Origin: Emydura subglobosa
Taxonomy: Eukaryota; Chordata; Testudines; Chelidae
Length of the DNA stretch: 64,000 nt
NCBI GenBank assembly: GCA_007922225.1
Contig: ML680053.1
Location: forward strand, 13,771,877-13,835,876
Direction of reading: 5' to 3'
Each line of letters begins with the position of its first letter. Position 1 is the first letter of the stretch. Shown one piece after another: positions 11,236-20,165 of the stretch. The notes below the pieces were generated by a model that had not been told where the DNA came from, did not search any database, and saw nothing but the letters and a program-made list of their open reading frames with translations. The translations under genes and the position numbers were made by a program.

Positions 11236-12424
11236 GCTTATGATTTTGTAGGCATTATGGCAAAGGAGTATTAGGGAGGGATTTGAAGGAGGACAATGAA
11301 GTATCTTTTCAGATATTTACAGGAAACTCCTCCAGAGCTTTGATACTCTGGTAACTGAGTAAAATCCTGACACATAATATAAGATTAGATAGATGAAATA
11401 GGGAATCGACATGAGGTTCTTAAATAGGGAATTTCAGTTTCTTAGTAAGGATGTAAATCTGGCACCTTTCCTGAGAACGAAGTTAAATCGTAAATGAAAG
11501 ATTCAAATATTTTGCCAGCACTTACGATTTCAAATCATGATACTGAAGCAGCAGCAGCTCAGGTAGTCTTGGCAGGGGTCGTATCTGTTTTCTGGTTAGA
11601 TTTTGAAATGTACTGTAACTGACACATATAAAACACAGTATCTCTTAGCAGTCCCAGTAATTCTGTTTACCTTTCTGGCAGGTGGGAATTCAGTGCTTCT
11701 TACTATCCTGGAGAATAGCATCTGTACACAGTCTTCCTCAGAATCTGATCTTTGCTTTGTTTCTCTACTTTGGACAATATTTATGCATGGTCAGAAATCA
11801 TGGCACTGGTGCCTGCGGTAGCAGGTAAAGATGATGGGAAATTTCCTTCGTGTGCTCCTGGCATATTGACTGAATTTATGCTAAAAGTGAGCAAACACAA
11901 CCTCAGCCCCAGAGTGGATTTTTTTTGTTCTTTTGAGGCTTTATCTGATGATCTTTCAATTTGCCTGCTGTCCTTCTGAAGTTTCGTTAATGTTCCAGTG
12001 AAGTCAGTATGTTAGGTCCTACCTGAAACGCTTAGGAGAAATTCAAGCATGTTTTGTTCCATAGACATGAATCCTCTGACAACAGTCAAGAGCTTTAAAA
12101 AGAACTGACAAAAATATCTCTGTGGTGGCTAGGTTACAGGAAAGCAAACCAAAATCCTCATTTCTTATGCTTTCTTCAGATGCATAGCCCCAAAAAGACA
12201 CCTGAGAAGTTGGAGGATCATATAATCAGTAGTGTTGGTCAAAAATGGGGGGATTTTTTTTTTCCTTTGGAAAACTCAGTTTTTCAGCAAAAATTCCAAT
12301 ACTGAAATATTTTAACCAAAAAAAAAGAAAACCAGCATCTGAAGTTTACTGACTCTTGCTAAGTCAGTCAGCATCTTCCCTGCAATCTGGGCTCCAGGGA
12401 TGCCAAGTGCATGTGAAAATTTAG
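11236..12424. other. Unique sequence, no supported gene
   Basis: AT-rich sequence. The 12240-12320 part is rich in AAATTTC and TTTTCAG words typical of an old dispersed repeat (compare 24340-24430). Open frames at 11603-11979 overlap in two frames and carry no motif. Confidence 0.4.
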
Positions 12425-12560
12425 TATTAGCTAGACTGTAGCACATAGTGTGAGACAATCCCTGCCCCAAAGACTTTACAGTAAACAAGACAGATAAAGG
12501 GTGGGAGAAAGGAAGTATCTTTAGCCCCATTTTACCTCTTTCTTTCTGTACCATACTGTG
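12425..12560 (-). repeat. MIR-type SINE fragment, antisense
   Basis: AATCCCTGCCCCAAAGACTT, AGATAAAGGGTGGGAGAAAG and TTAGCCCCATTTTACCTC match reversed MIR-type body wording. Confidence 0.55.
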
Positions 12561-13991
12561 CGCATATAGAACTGAATTTAGTTTAATTAGGGTTTGGAAC
12601 ACTGGGGTTGCACTATAATTACGTAGCATAATGCATCTTTTATTTATGAATAATGATTCTAGTCTAGTCTGTAAGGTACAGATTGCATATGTAATCTAAA
12701 CATATGCAATTTAAATTCTAAATGGATATGTCTCTGACTGACAACTGAATTTTTAATACACTGCTTTTCTTTAGAACTTATTATATAATTATGAAAGAGG
12801 ATGGATAGTTCAAAGCCCTTCTGGTTTTAAAAACTAACTATACCTGTTTTATAATGGGGGGAAAGGGAAAGGTAGCTTAACATGATGTCATTTCTGAACA
12901 TGAGCTTTGATTGTTAAACCTGCATTGCCAGATGCTCAAGTTAAATGTAAAAATGGTATTTCATTATTTTAACACTCTGACTTACGTTTACAAAAATCAG
13001 AAAATTCAAAGTTAAATCTGGCATTAATGCCTTAACATTGTCCCAAACAATAATCATTCACATTGTTTTTTTGCAGGGTCTTTTTTTCCACTTTTCATGC
13101 ATGCACTGAAACCATGCACATGCACACACACAGTAAAAAAGAGTAGAAATATTAGATTCAGTGTACAACACAACCAGCCAGTGCCAGCATCAGCTGTGTG
13201 TGAAGGGTTCTGTATCTCTCCTAAAAACCCCAGGGCCAAACTCTGCAATCGGATAGGCACACACAACTCTCATCATCTTTAATTTGAACTCTGACCCTAA
13301 CCCCACCATTTAACTAAAGCTTTTTATTCTATGCAACTGTGAAATACAAATTGTTTACCCTTTTGGCATGGCAGGCTCTTCTGTCAGTCTATCCTGAAAC
13401 TGCATTTGCATGAGTAAATCCAAAGGCAAAATTTAATCCTAGAAACTAAAGACAGGGGGTGCATAGGTGGGAAGGCATTAGATCATTGTATCCATGCTTC
13501 TGTCAATGCAGGACTGTTACCTGCAATAATACATTTTCTAATGTTTTTGTCCAGTGTACTTTCAAGCGTACTAAGAAAAAAGGCTTCACAGTTTCAGACA
13601 TCTCAGTCAGGATGTTTTTCCTACTTTTTGGCTTAAATTTTGCCTTCTTTAATTTCATCCCATACCTTGTACCACTCAAAGTAATTCTCCCTCCTTAGTG
13701 TTTACGCTCATGAATGACTTGTTCCCCACTCTCAGCATTTGAGCCATCATTCATGCTACAATCTATATCTTTTTCTATGCTTTTGTTGTGAGCCAGGCTC
13801 CAAACATTTTGTTGCTGGTCACTGAACACCCTCTTGTTTGTCTGTATCTTTCTGGTAAGGAAGTATTGGAAGTGAGTGCAACGTGCCCAGTGAAGTCTCA
13901 CCAGAACTAGAGAGAAAGAATCGGTTGCTTCCTTGTGAACCATGATGTGATACGCTGCATATGGAGCTCAAAATCTAATTTACTACATACT
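12561..13991. other. Unique sequence with one hairpin
   Basis: ATTGCATATGT (12682-12692) and ACATATGCAAT (12700-12710) form a perfect 11-base inverted repeat. Otherwise nothing is recognised. Open frames of 60-105 codons are motif-free. Confidence 0.4.
12682..12710. repeat. Perfect 11-bp inverted repeat
   Basis: The two 11-base arms are exact reverse complements with a 7-base spacer, in AT-rich unique sequence. Each arm contains ATGCAAT or its complement, close to the octamer ATGCAAAT. Confidence 0.7.
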
Positions 13992-14069
13992 GGGCCAATA
14001 TTTCAGTTGGTGTAAATCAGCATCACTCCATTGAAGTCAATGCTGATTTAACTACCTTAAGATCTAGCC
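13992..14069. repeat. Dispersed hairpin repeat, copy 2
   Basis: GGGCCAATATTTCAGTTGGT at the left and CTTAAGATCTAGCC at the right are imperfect complements. Inner arms TAAATCAGCAT and ATGCTGATTTA are nearly perfect. Same family as the copy at 10214. Confidence 0.6.
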
Positions 14070-14084
14070 TATTGTTACTGCTTA

Positions 14085-14215
14085 TATTATAAGCTCTTGG
14101 GGACAGAGACCATATTTTTCTTTTATTTTTGTTCAGTGCCTAGTGCAAGAGGGTCTTATGATTGGAGCTTCTAGGCATTACAGCAATAAAAATAATAAAT
14201 AATAAAAATAATATT
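14085..14215 (+). repeat. MIR/L2-type SINE tail
   Basis: TTATAAGCTCTTGGGGACAG, GTTCAGTGCCTAGTGC and GGAGCTTCTAGGCATTACAG are followed by an AATAATAAATAATAA tail. Plus-strand L2-like 3' end. Confidence 0.7.
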
Positions 14216-15255
14216 GTCCTCAAGCAGTACTGAATGGTACCTGTTGATGGATTTTTCACTGGTGACCCAGCATGCTCTATGACGAAGAACTTCTGCACTT
14301 TAGTAAGGTGGGAAGGGTTCATCAGCACCCACTTAAAACCTCAAATCTGCTTAACTAGTAGCTGTTGATGAAGATTCTATACCTAGGGCCACTGATTTCA
14401 GTGGCCTTTGGAACAGTCCCTCTGCTGTGCTGTATACTGAGTGGGAGATTATAGTGTAGCTGAAATGTAATGTATTCAGCACAAAGGCCGACAAACACCT
14501 GAACACAATGCAATGCCTCAAACTCGGCTCTAATTGACACATCAAGCCTATGCATTTGTGTTAATGTTGACCTCCTCCTGTAAGGACTCAACCCAACAAA
14601 TGTCACCACTTGCTAAGGTTCAGGGAGGCACAACATAAAAGGAGATTCTCTTTTGAAATAAAGGGAATTATAAATTAACTCTGACTGAAGAACCCCTTTG
14701 CCACATAGAAAATTGCTGAAGCTCCACCCCTTCAGGAACTGTAGTCTGTTTCTTGTCCTTCACTTGATGGGATGATAATTACATACCTGTCACCCTACCT
14801 ACTGCATTTAGAAGGCAAGTTGCACATTTTCCCCAACAACCTACCACTTAGTTCTCTTCCACTTTTTAAATAGTGCTGACTGGTACTTTTTAATTAAGAT
14901 TTGACAGTTGAAATTTGCATTCCAAAAGCCAGCTGAAGTCCCTGGAATTAGATTGTCTGTTATTTTATACTATACATTTGCACAACATTGCACTGCAAAA
15001 ATACCCTACCCGTGTCTTCCTCACAGAGAGCACTGTGTGTGACAGTTACAGGCTACTTCTCCAAGACCCTTTTGAACTGGCATTTTGCAGATTGATACTC
15101 AGTTAATGGAGTACAATTAAGCATGCTGTGTGACTTGTGTAACTCAGATAAAAACATCGTTCTTGTCTGATTAATTATTCATTCATACCTGCTAGCTCAA
15201 GAAGTTACTGCTACCAGAAGGACAAAATTCTTTTAGCAGTTTTAACATAAGAATA
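14216..15255. other. Unique sequence, nothing recognised
   Basis: No gene, repeat family or site cluster is supported. Overlapping minus-strand open frames at 14351-14609 are motif-free. Confidence 0.4.
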
Positions 15256-16456
15256 TTAAGAACATAAGAGCTGCCATGTAGGGTCAGACCATCATCCTTC
15301 TTGCCCAGTATCCGGTCTCTGTAAGTAGCCCGTAACAGAGCTTCAGGGGAAGTATATAGAACAGTGCAATTATGGAGTGATCCACCCCGGTTTCTGGTAG
15401 TCAGAGGTTTAGGGTTGCCCTGACCATGTTGGTTAATAGTCATTGATGGACTTATCCTCCACAGACTTATCTAGTCCTTTTTTTAATGCAGCTATACTTT
15501 TGGGCATCACAACATCCCATGACAATGAATTCCACAGGTTAGTTGTGCATTGTGTGAAAAAGTACTTCCACTTGTTTATATTAAACCTGCTGCCTATTAA
15601 TTTCATCAGGTGGCCTTTAGTTTTTATATTGTGGGAAAGGATAAATAACATTTTGCTATTCACTTTTCCCACACCATTCATAATTTTATAGCCCACTATC
15701 ATATCCCCCCTTAATTCTCTCTTTTCTATGCTGAATAGCCCTAAACGTTTTAGTCTTTCCTCATATGCAAGTTATTCCATACCCTGGATCATCTCTGTAG
15801 TGCTACTCTGAAACTTTTTCCAGTTCCACTATATCCTGTTTTAAGATGGGGCAATCAGAACTGAACACAATATTCAAGTTGTGTGTGCTCCATGGATTTA
15901 TGTAGTGGTATTATGATATCTTCTCTTGTTTTCTATCCCTTTTTAAATAGTTCCTAACATACTGTTAGCCTTTTAGACTGCTACTGTGCTTTGAGCAGAC
16001 ATGTATATAGAACTATGCACGGTGACTCGAAGCTCTCTTTTATGGGTGATAACAGCTAATTTAGAATCCATCATTGTATAGCTATAGTTGGGATTATGTT
16101 TTCCAATGTGCATTATTTTGCACTTATCAACGTTGAATTTCATCAGCCATTTTGTTACCCAGTCAACCAGTTTTGTGAGATCCCTTTGTAACTCCTCGCA
16201 GTCTGTTTTGGGCTTAACTGTGCTGAATAATTTTGTATCCTCTGCACACTTTGCCATTTCACTGTTCATCTCTTTTTACAGATCATTAATGAATGTGTTG
16301 ACCAGCACAACTCCCAGTGCAGATCCTTGGGGGACCCCACTGTTCACCTCTCTCCATTGTGAAAACTGATAATTTATTCCTATACTTGATTTTTTTCATC
16401 TTTCAACCCATTCCTGATCTATGAGAGGACCTTCCCTCTTATCCCATGGCTACTTA
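15256..16456 (-). mobile_element. CR1 LINE 3' part, antisense (split copy)
   Basis: This is the 3' half of a CR1-clade LINE on the minus strand. The natural 3' end is at about 15256, where the tail is made of TTCTTATG-like units. It is cut at 16456 by the Harbinger transposon and resumes at about 20090. It contains the RT region downstream of the catalytic box and the C-terminal domain. It is frameshifted and inactive. Confidence 0.85.
15433..16269 (-). pseudogene. CR1 RT C-terminal remnant
   Basis: Two open pieces survive. At 15973-16269 one reads through KCAEDTKLF (a changed FADD box: F to C and the first D to E), then LTKLVDWVTKWLMKFNVDKC and KIMHIGKHNPN. At 15433-15702 another carries YKIMNGVGKVN, MKLIGSRFNINKWKYFFTQC, NLWNSLSWDVV and GLDKSVEDKSINDY, the typical CR1 C-terminus. 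The catalytic change and the frameshifts make it non-functional. Confidence 0.8.
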
Positions 16457-16472
16457 GGATATGTCTACACTG
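16457..16472 (+). repeat. Harbinger left terminal inverted repeat
   Basis: GGATATGTCTACACTG is directly preceded by TTA. Compare the right end at 20071-20086. Confidence 0.75.
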
Positions 16473-17029
16473 CAGACTGAAGTCAATTTACTTTAAATTG
16501 ACTTTCACCCACCAAATTTTAGAAGTCGCAGGAGCGTGATCACACCACACTCCTTGCACCGGGCTCTTGCGTACCCACTCGCCATGGTTGGGTCAAAATT
16601 CAAAGCAGTGCACCATGGGTAGCTATCCCATAGTGCAACTAGCTGCAGAGGCTTTTGGGAAGCTTGTCGTCCTCCCATGATGCAACATGCTCCCTCCTCC
16701 TCCCTTCTTGTCCCAAACAAACTGCAAACACTTTTTCACGCCATTTTTCTATGCCACGTGCACGCCATTGCCAGAGAGTCATGGAACCCGCTCAGCTCTG
16801 CACTATCATTGTGAGCATCACAAATACATCATGGCTTATCCTACAGTATTTTCAAAGGTGAGAGAGGAGCCAGAGAACAGAAAATAGGCATGTTGCTGAG
16901 GCTGTCCTGCTACAAGCTATAGAGTGGAACAATTCCTCTTTGCTGCAGGCTGTCACACATCATCTTCAGTCCGTGGAATGCCAGTTCTGATCCCAGGAAA
17001 CAAGCACAGATTGGTGGGATTGCATTGTT

Positions 17030-17300
17030 ATGAAGGTGTGGGATGATGAGCAGTGGCTGCAGAACTTTTGTATGCGAAAGGCCAGTTTCTTTGAACTTTG
17101 CGTGGAGTTGTCCCCAGTCCTGAAGCGCATGAATACTCACTTGAGACCAGCTCTGACAGTGGAGAAGCGAGTGGCCATTGCTCTGTGGAAGCTGGCAACC
17201 CCAGACTGCTACCGGTCAGTTGGGAATCAATTCGGAGTCGGTAAATCCACCATTGGAGCTGCTGTGATGCAAGTGTGCAGGGCCATCAGTAGGAAGGGTA
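17030..17300 (+). pseudogene. Harbinger transposase, N-terminal part
   Basis: An ATG at 17030 opens a frame reading WDDEQWLQNFCMRKASFFEL, then RPALTVEKRVAIALWKLATP and CYRSVGNQFGVGKSTIG. Residues about 60-85 form the helix-turn-helix-like segment that precedes the catalytic domain in HARBI1-type transposases. The frame stays open to 17407, but the family-like sequence stops at about 17290. There the correct reading moves to the frame starting GTG at 17301, so one base has been gained (or two lost). The start is supported by the family-like WDDEQW directly after it. An upstream intron or exon cannot be excluded. Confidence 0.8.
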
Positions 17301-18026
17301 GTGACTTTGGGAAACGTGCAGGACATAGTGGATGGGTTTGCCGTAATGGGGTTTCCAAACTGTGCGGGGGCAATAGATGGCATGCATATCCCTATCCTAG
17401 CACCTGACCACCTTGCCACAGAGTACATAAACTGGAAGGGATACTTCTTAATGGTGTTTCAGGCCCTTGTGGATCACAGGGGACGTTTCACCGACATCAA
17501 TGTGGGGTGGTCTGGAAAGGTGCATGACGCACGCATCTTTGGGAACTCGGGTCTGTTCAATAAGATGCATGCAGGCACTTTCTTCCCTGACCAAAAAATA
17601 AACATTGGGGATGTGGAAATGCCAGTAGTGATCCTGGGGGATCCTGCCTACCCTTTACTCCCTGGGCTAATGAAGCCCTACACCGGGCACCTGGACAGCA
17701 AGAAGGAGCGTTTCAATAACAGGTTCAGCAAGTGCAGAATGGTAGTGGAATGTGCATTTTGCCATTTAAAAGCCAGATGGAGATGTCTGCTTACTAGGCT
17801 TGACATGAGTGTAAAGAACATCCCATCAGTTATATTTGCATGCTGTGTGCTCCATAATTGGTGTGAAACGAAGGGGGAAAAGTTCCCCCAGGGTTGGGCC
17901 ATGGAGGCTGATAGGCTGGCTGCAAATTTTGAGCAGGCAGATTCCAGCACTATTCTCAGAGCCAACCGCAGAGCGCTTCGGCTTCGGGAAGCATTGAAAA
18001 ATTGGTTTTGCAATGAACTGCAGTAA
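17301..18026 (+). pseudogene. Harbinger transposase, DDE catalytic domain
   Basis: This frame of about 241 codons ends at a stop before 18027. It contains the whole DDE_Tnp_4 catalytic core: GAIDGMHIPI (D26), a GWSGKVHDARIF motif at 69-80, ILGDPAYPL (D114) and VVECAFCHLKARWRCL (E150). The last two acidic residues are 35 apart, the D35E spacing of PIF/Harbinger. The enzyme normally cuts the element out and inserts it at 3-base TWA sites in the nucleus, helped by the Myb-like partner. All three catalytic residues survive here. It starts with no ATG because it is the continuation of the 17030 frame after a one-base shift. Host HARBI1 is a domesticated relative, but the flanking inverted ends show this is the transposon. 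Confidence 0.85.
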
Positions 18027-18115
18027 TGTATGTCTGTGCTGTGCCTTTATTTCCCATTCCCCCACCCTCGGTCCAGTGGCCCCCTCCTCTTCTCTCCCCA
18101 CCCAAGCTATGAATG

Positions 18116-18121
18116 AATAAA
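18116..18121 (+). terminator. AATAAA polyadenylation signal, transposase
   Basis: AATAAA lies about 90 bases after the transposase stop, followed by T-rich sequence. It fits the end of the plus-strand transcript. Confidence 0.6.
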
Positions 18122-18236
18122 GACATGTTTTTTAATGCTACAAATTTTATTTGTGATCCGTTTTAGTGGGGGAAAAGGAGGATAATTTAACATTATAAAG
18201 TGTCACTGTGCAAGCAACTGTGATTGCGAGCAGTTC

Positions 18237-18614
18237 TTAAAGGGGCCAGCGCGTCCTTCTGCTTACCTCCACGTACTGCACCTTGCTCAGTCTCCTCCTA
18301 GACCCCTTGGGAGTGGGGGCTGATAACAAAGCGGTAGGTGGCAGAGCATTTTGGAGGGGCTGCAGAGGGAGTCTGTCCTGCTGCTGCTCTTTCTGGAGCT
18401 CTACTGGACATCTCAGCATGTCGGACTGATCCCTCATAATATGCAACATTTCCTGTTGCGTATCACGCACCTGCTCCTGTGCAGATCTTCTGTGTTCCAT
18501 GTCCATGTCTAGTTTTTCAGACAAGGACATCCTCCAGGCTTTGAGCTCTGTGTCAGCAGCTGTGGAGGTGTTCGTTAGTTCGCTGAACATGTCATCTGGT
18601 GTGTTTTTTTCCAC
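18237..18614 (-). pseudogene. Harbinger Myb-like protein, C-terminal part
   Basis: This open frame of about 125 codons on the minus strand reads DDMFSELTNTSTAADTELKA, then a charged helical stretch (SEKLDMDMEHRRSAQEQVRD, HIMRDQSDMLRCPVELQKEQ) and a basic end (PKGSRRRLSKVQ). It matches the coiled-coil tail of the second Harbinger protein, which in the family binds the transposase and carries it to the nucleus and element ends. No ATG is available at its start, so it is probably an exon or a fragment after a frameshift in an upstream A-run. It is convergent with the transposase, 210 bases from its stop. Confidence 0.7.
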
Positions 18615-19136
18615 TTCCTAATCTGGGAAAGTCTTTCAGCTGAAGTTCGGCAAGGGGGGGCCGAAGGCCGAGGTGTCGACTGTAAGATAAGCAAAGCACA
18701 AAGTTGCCATTGTTAGCTGACCCAAAGTAGTAAAAGAAATGTTACAATGTAAAAAGTACTCTCCTTCATGTTCAGAGGGCTAAGCCAGACCCGTATTCCA
18801 CTCTGTACAGCTTGGAAGGGTTGGACTGGCGTTACAGACATGGTAAGCAACGGGCCCTTGCATCTGTTATAGAGAGACTTCATTAGCACTAAAATCCACA
18901 ATCCATACTTGAGCAAGGAGAGGTATGACCAGGCTCCCCTGTAACATGCAAAGGTTAACAGATTACCTACATGAAAGTTTTCTTCAGATATCCAGAGAGG
19001 ATTCTTGGAGCATTCCTCTGCACATAAATAGTCTGTTCTGGGAGTAACCCTCCACTGAAGTTTGCCACCACCCAGTAAGACCCTCCCCTCAAAATCACAA
19101 ACGCCTTTTAAGAAGCTGGACTGGATACATAACTGC

Positions 19137-19158
19137 AAAAAAAAAAAAAAAAAAAAAA
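19137..19158 (+). repeat. A22 homopolymer inside Harbinger
   Basis: 22 consecutive A lie in the putative intron of the minus-strand Myb-like gene. Length may vary between individuals or assemblies. Confidence 0.9.
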
Positions 19159-19200
19159 GGATTTGCTATGCACACTCACAAGATGTGACTCCCCTGCATC

Positions 19201-19655
19201 TCAATCAGTCCCACTGTCTTGTATGTGGCTGGACTGCCCTGGGGTACCGAGCAGGTCCTGACTCTCAGGGAAAATGAATACCCTGCTCTCCTGCACCCTG
19301 ATCTCCTCATCCTCATCCACAGAGTCCTCCTTATTCATCCTGGACTGGGATTCTTTGGAGGTATCAATGCTGTGTGGTGTCACAGTGGTGGGGTCACCGC
19401 TGAGAATTTCATGCAGCTCCTCGTAAAAGTGGTATGTTTTGGGCTAGGAGCCAGAATGGCTGTTAGCTTCCCTAGTTTTCTGATAAGCCTGCTTCAGCCA
19501 TTTGATCTTAATGCAGCACTGCTGTGCGTCCCTGCTGTGCCCCTTCTCCAACATGCTATGAGATATCTTCTCGTATATATCTATATTTCTTTTGCTGGCT
19601 CAGAGCTGAGCCAGAACAGACTTTGCCACACAGACCGATGAGATCCAAGACCTCT
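19201..19655 (-). pseudogene. Harbinger Myb/SANT-like DNA-binding domain
   Basis: The minus strand starts with EVLDLIGLCGK and continues, after a frameshift near 19560, as HSMLEKGHSRDAQQCCIKIK and WLKQAYQKTREANSHSGS. An in-frame stop follows at about 19444, then PKTYHFYEELHEILSGDP and an acidic stretch (SVDEDEEIR) ending near 19201. Trp, Gln-Gln-Cys and the KxKxLxQAYQKTREAN helix are the signature of the Myb/SANT-like domain used to recognise element ends. The 586 bases between this and 18614 include an A22 run and may be an intron. The gene is dead. Confidence 0.75.
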
Positions 19656-20070
19656 GGTCAACTTCAAGCTGGAGCGTGTTTGTGCCGTACAATCACCATG
19701 AGTAGTTCAGCTGCAAAATTCTCTCCACGCTGTCTAAACTGGAAATGGAAATTCAAAATTTCCCAGGGGCTTGAGGGGAGGAGCTATTTCCTATTTACGT
19801 GGCCACGTTACAGCAGAGTGTGAATGTCCAGAGCTGTCACAATGGGGCACTATGGGATACCTCCTGGAGGCCAATGGCGTCGATTTACGTTGCACTTTGC
19901 CTACATTGACAAATTCAACCCATGGAATTTGAACTCAGCACTACGCCACTTGCAGAGGTAGTTATATTAGGTTGACTTTTACTACGCTTTAAATCGACAG
20001 AACTTACGTGCCAGTGGAGACGCATACTTTAGGGGGTCGACGTAAGTGGCGTTATGTCAACCTCCATTGC

Positions 20071-20086
20071 CAGTATAGACCAGGCC
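20071..20086 (-). repeat. Harbinger right terminal inverted repeat
   Basis: CAGTATAGACCAGGCC reads inward as GGCCTGGTCTATACTG. The flank resumes CR1 sequence at GTTTCCTTAAG. Confidence 0.75.
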
Positions 20087-20165
20087 TGTGTTTCCTTAAG
20101 AGTCTCTGGTGAGGGACCTTGTCAAAGGCTTTCTGAGAATCCAAGTACACTAAAAACATTTTACC
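20087..20165 (-). mobile_element. CR1 LINE, continuation of the split copy
   Basis: GTTTCCTTAAGAGTCTCTGG followed by GAGGGACCTTGTCAAAGGCT continues, in CR1 order, directly from CCCATGGCTACTTA at the left Harbinger flank. The copy ends shortly after GTACACTAAAAAC. Confidence 0.8.

Larger units (their letters stand above)
16457..20086 (+). mobile_element. PIF/Harbinger DNA transposon, two-gene
   Basis: This is a 3,630-base element. The left end is GGATATGTCTACACTG; the right end read inward is GGCCTGGTCTATACTG (11 of 16 identical). It is flanked by TTA on the left and TGT on the right, so the expected 3-base target duplication is no longer exact. It carries a DDE transposase on the plus strand (17030-18026) and a convergent Myb/SANT-like gene on the minus strand (18237-19655), the standard two-gene plan of vertebrate Harbinger elements. 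It sits inside a CR1 whose sequence continues on both sides. Both genes are broken, so it cannot move on its own products. Confidence 0.9.

Noticed and set aside
18713..19138. 141-codon minus-strand open frame inside the Harbinger
   Set aside because: Falls in the putative intron of the Myb-like gene, with no Myb-like or coiled-coil features; not part of the known protein.
16457..20086. Domesticated HARBI1/NAIF1-type host gene
   Set aside because: Inverted ends, location inside a CR1, and frame breaks in both genes show a transposon copy.
20087..20089. Target duplication of the Harbinger (TTA/TGT)
   Set aside because: The two flanks share only one position, so I do not claim a preserved duplication.
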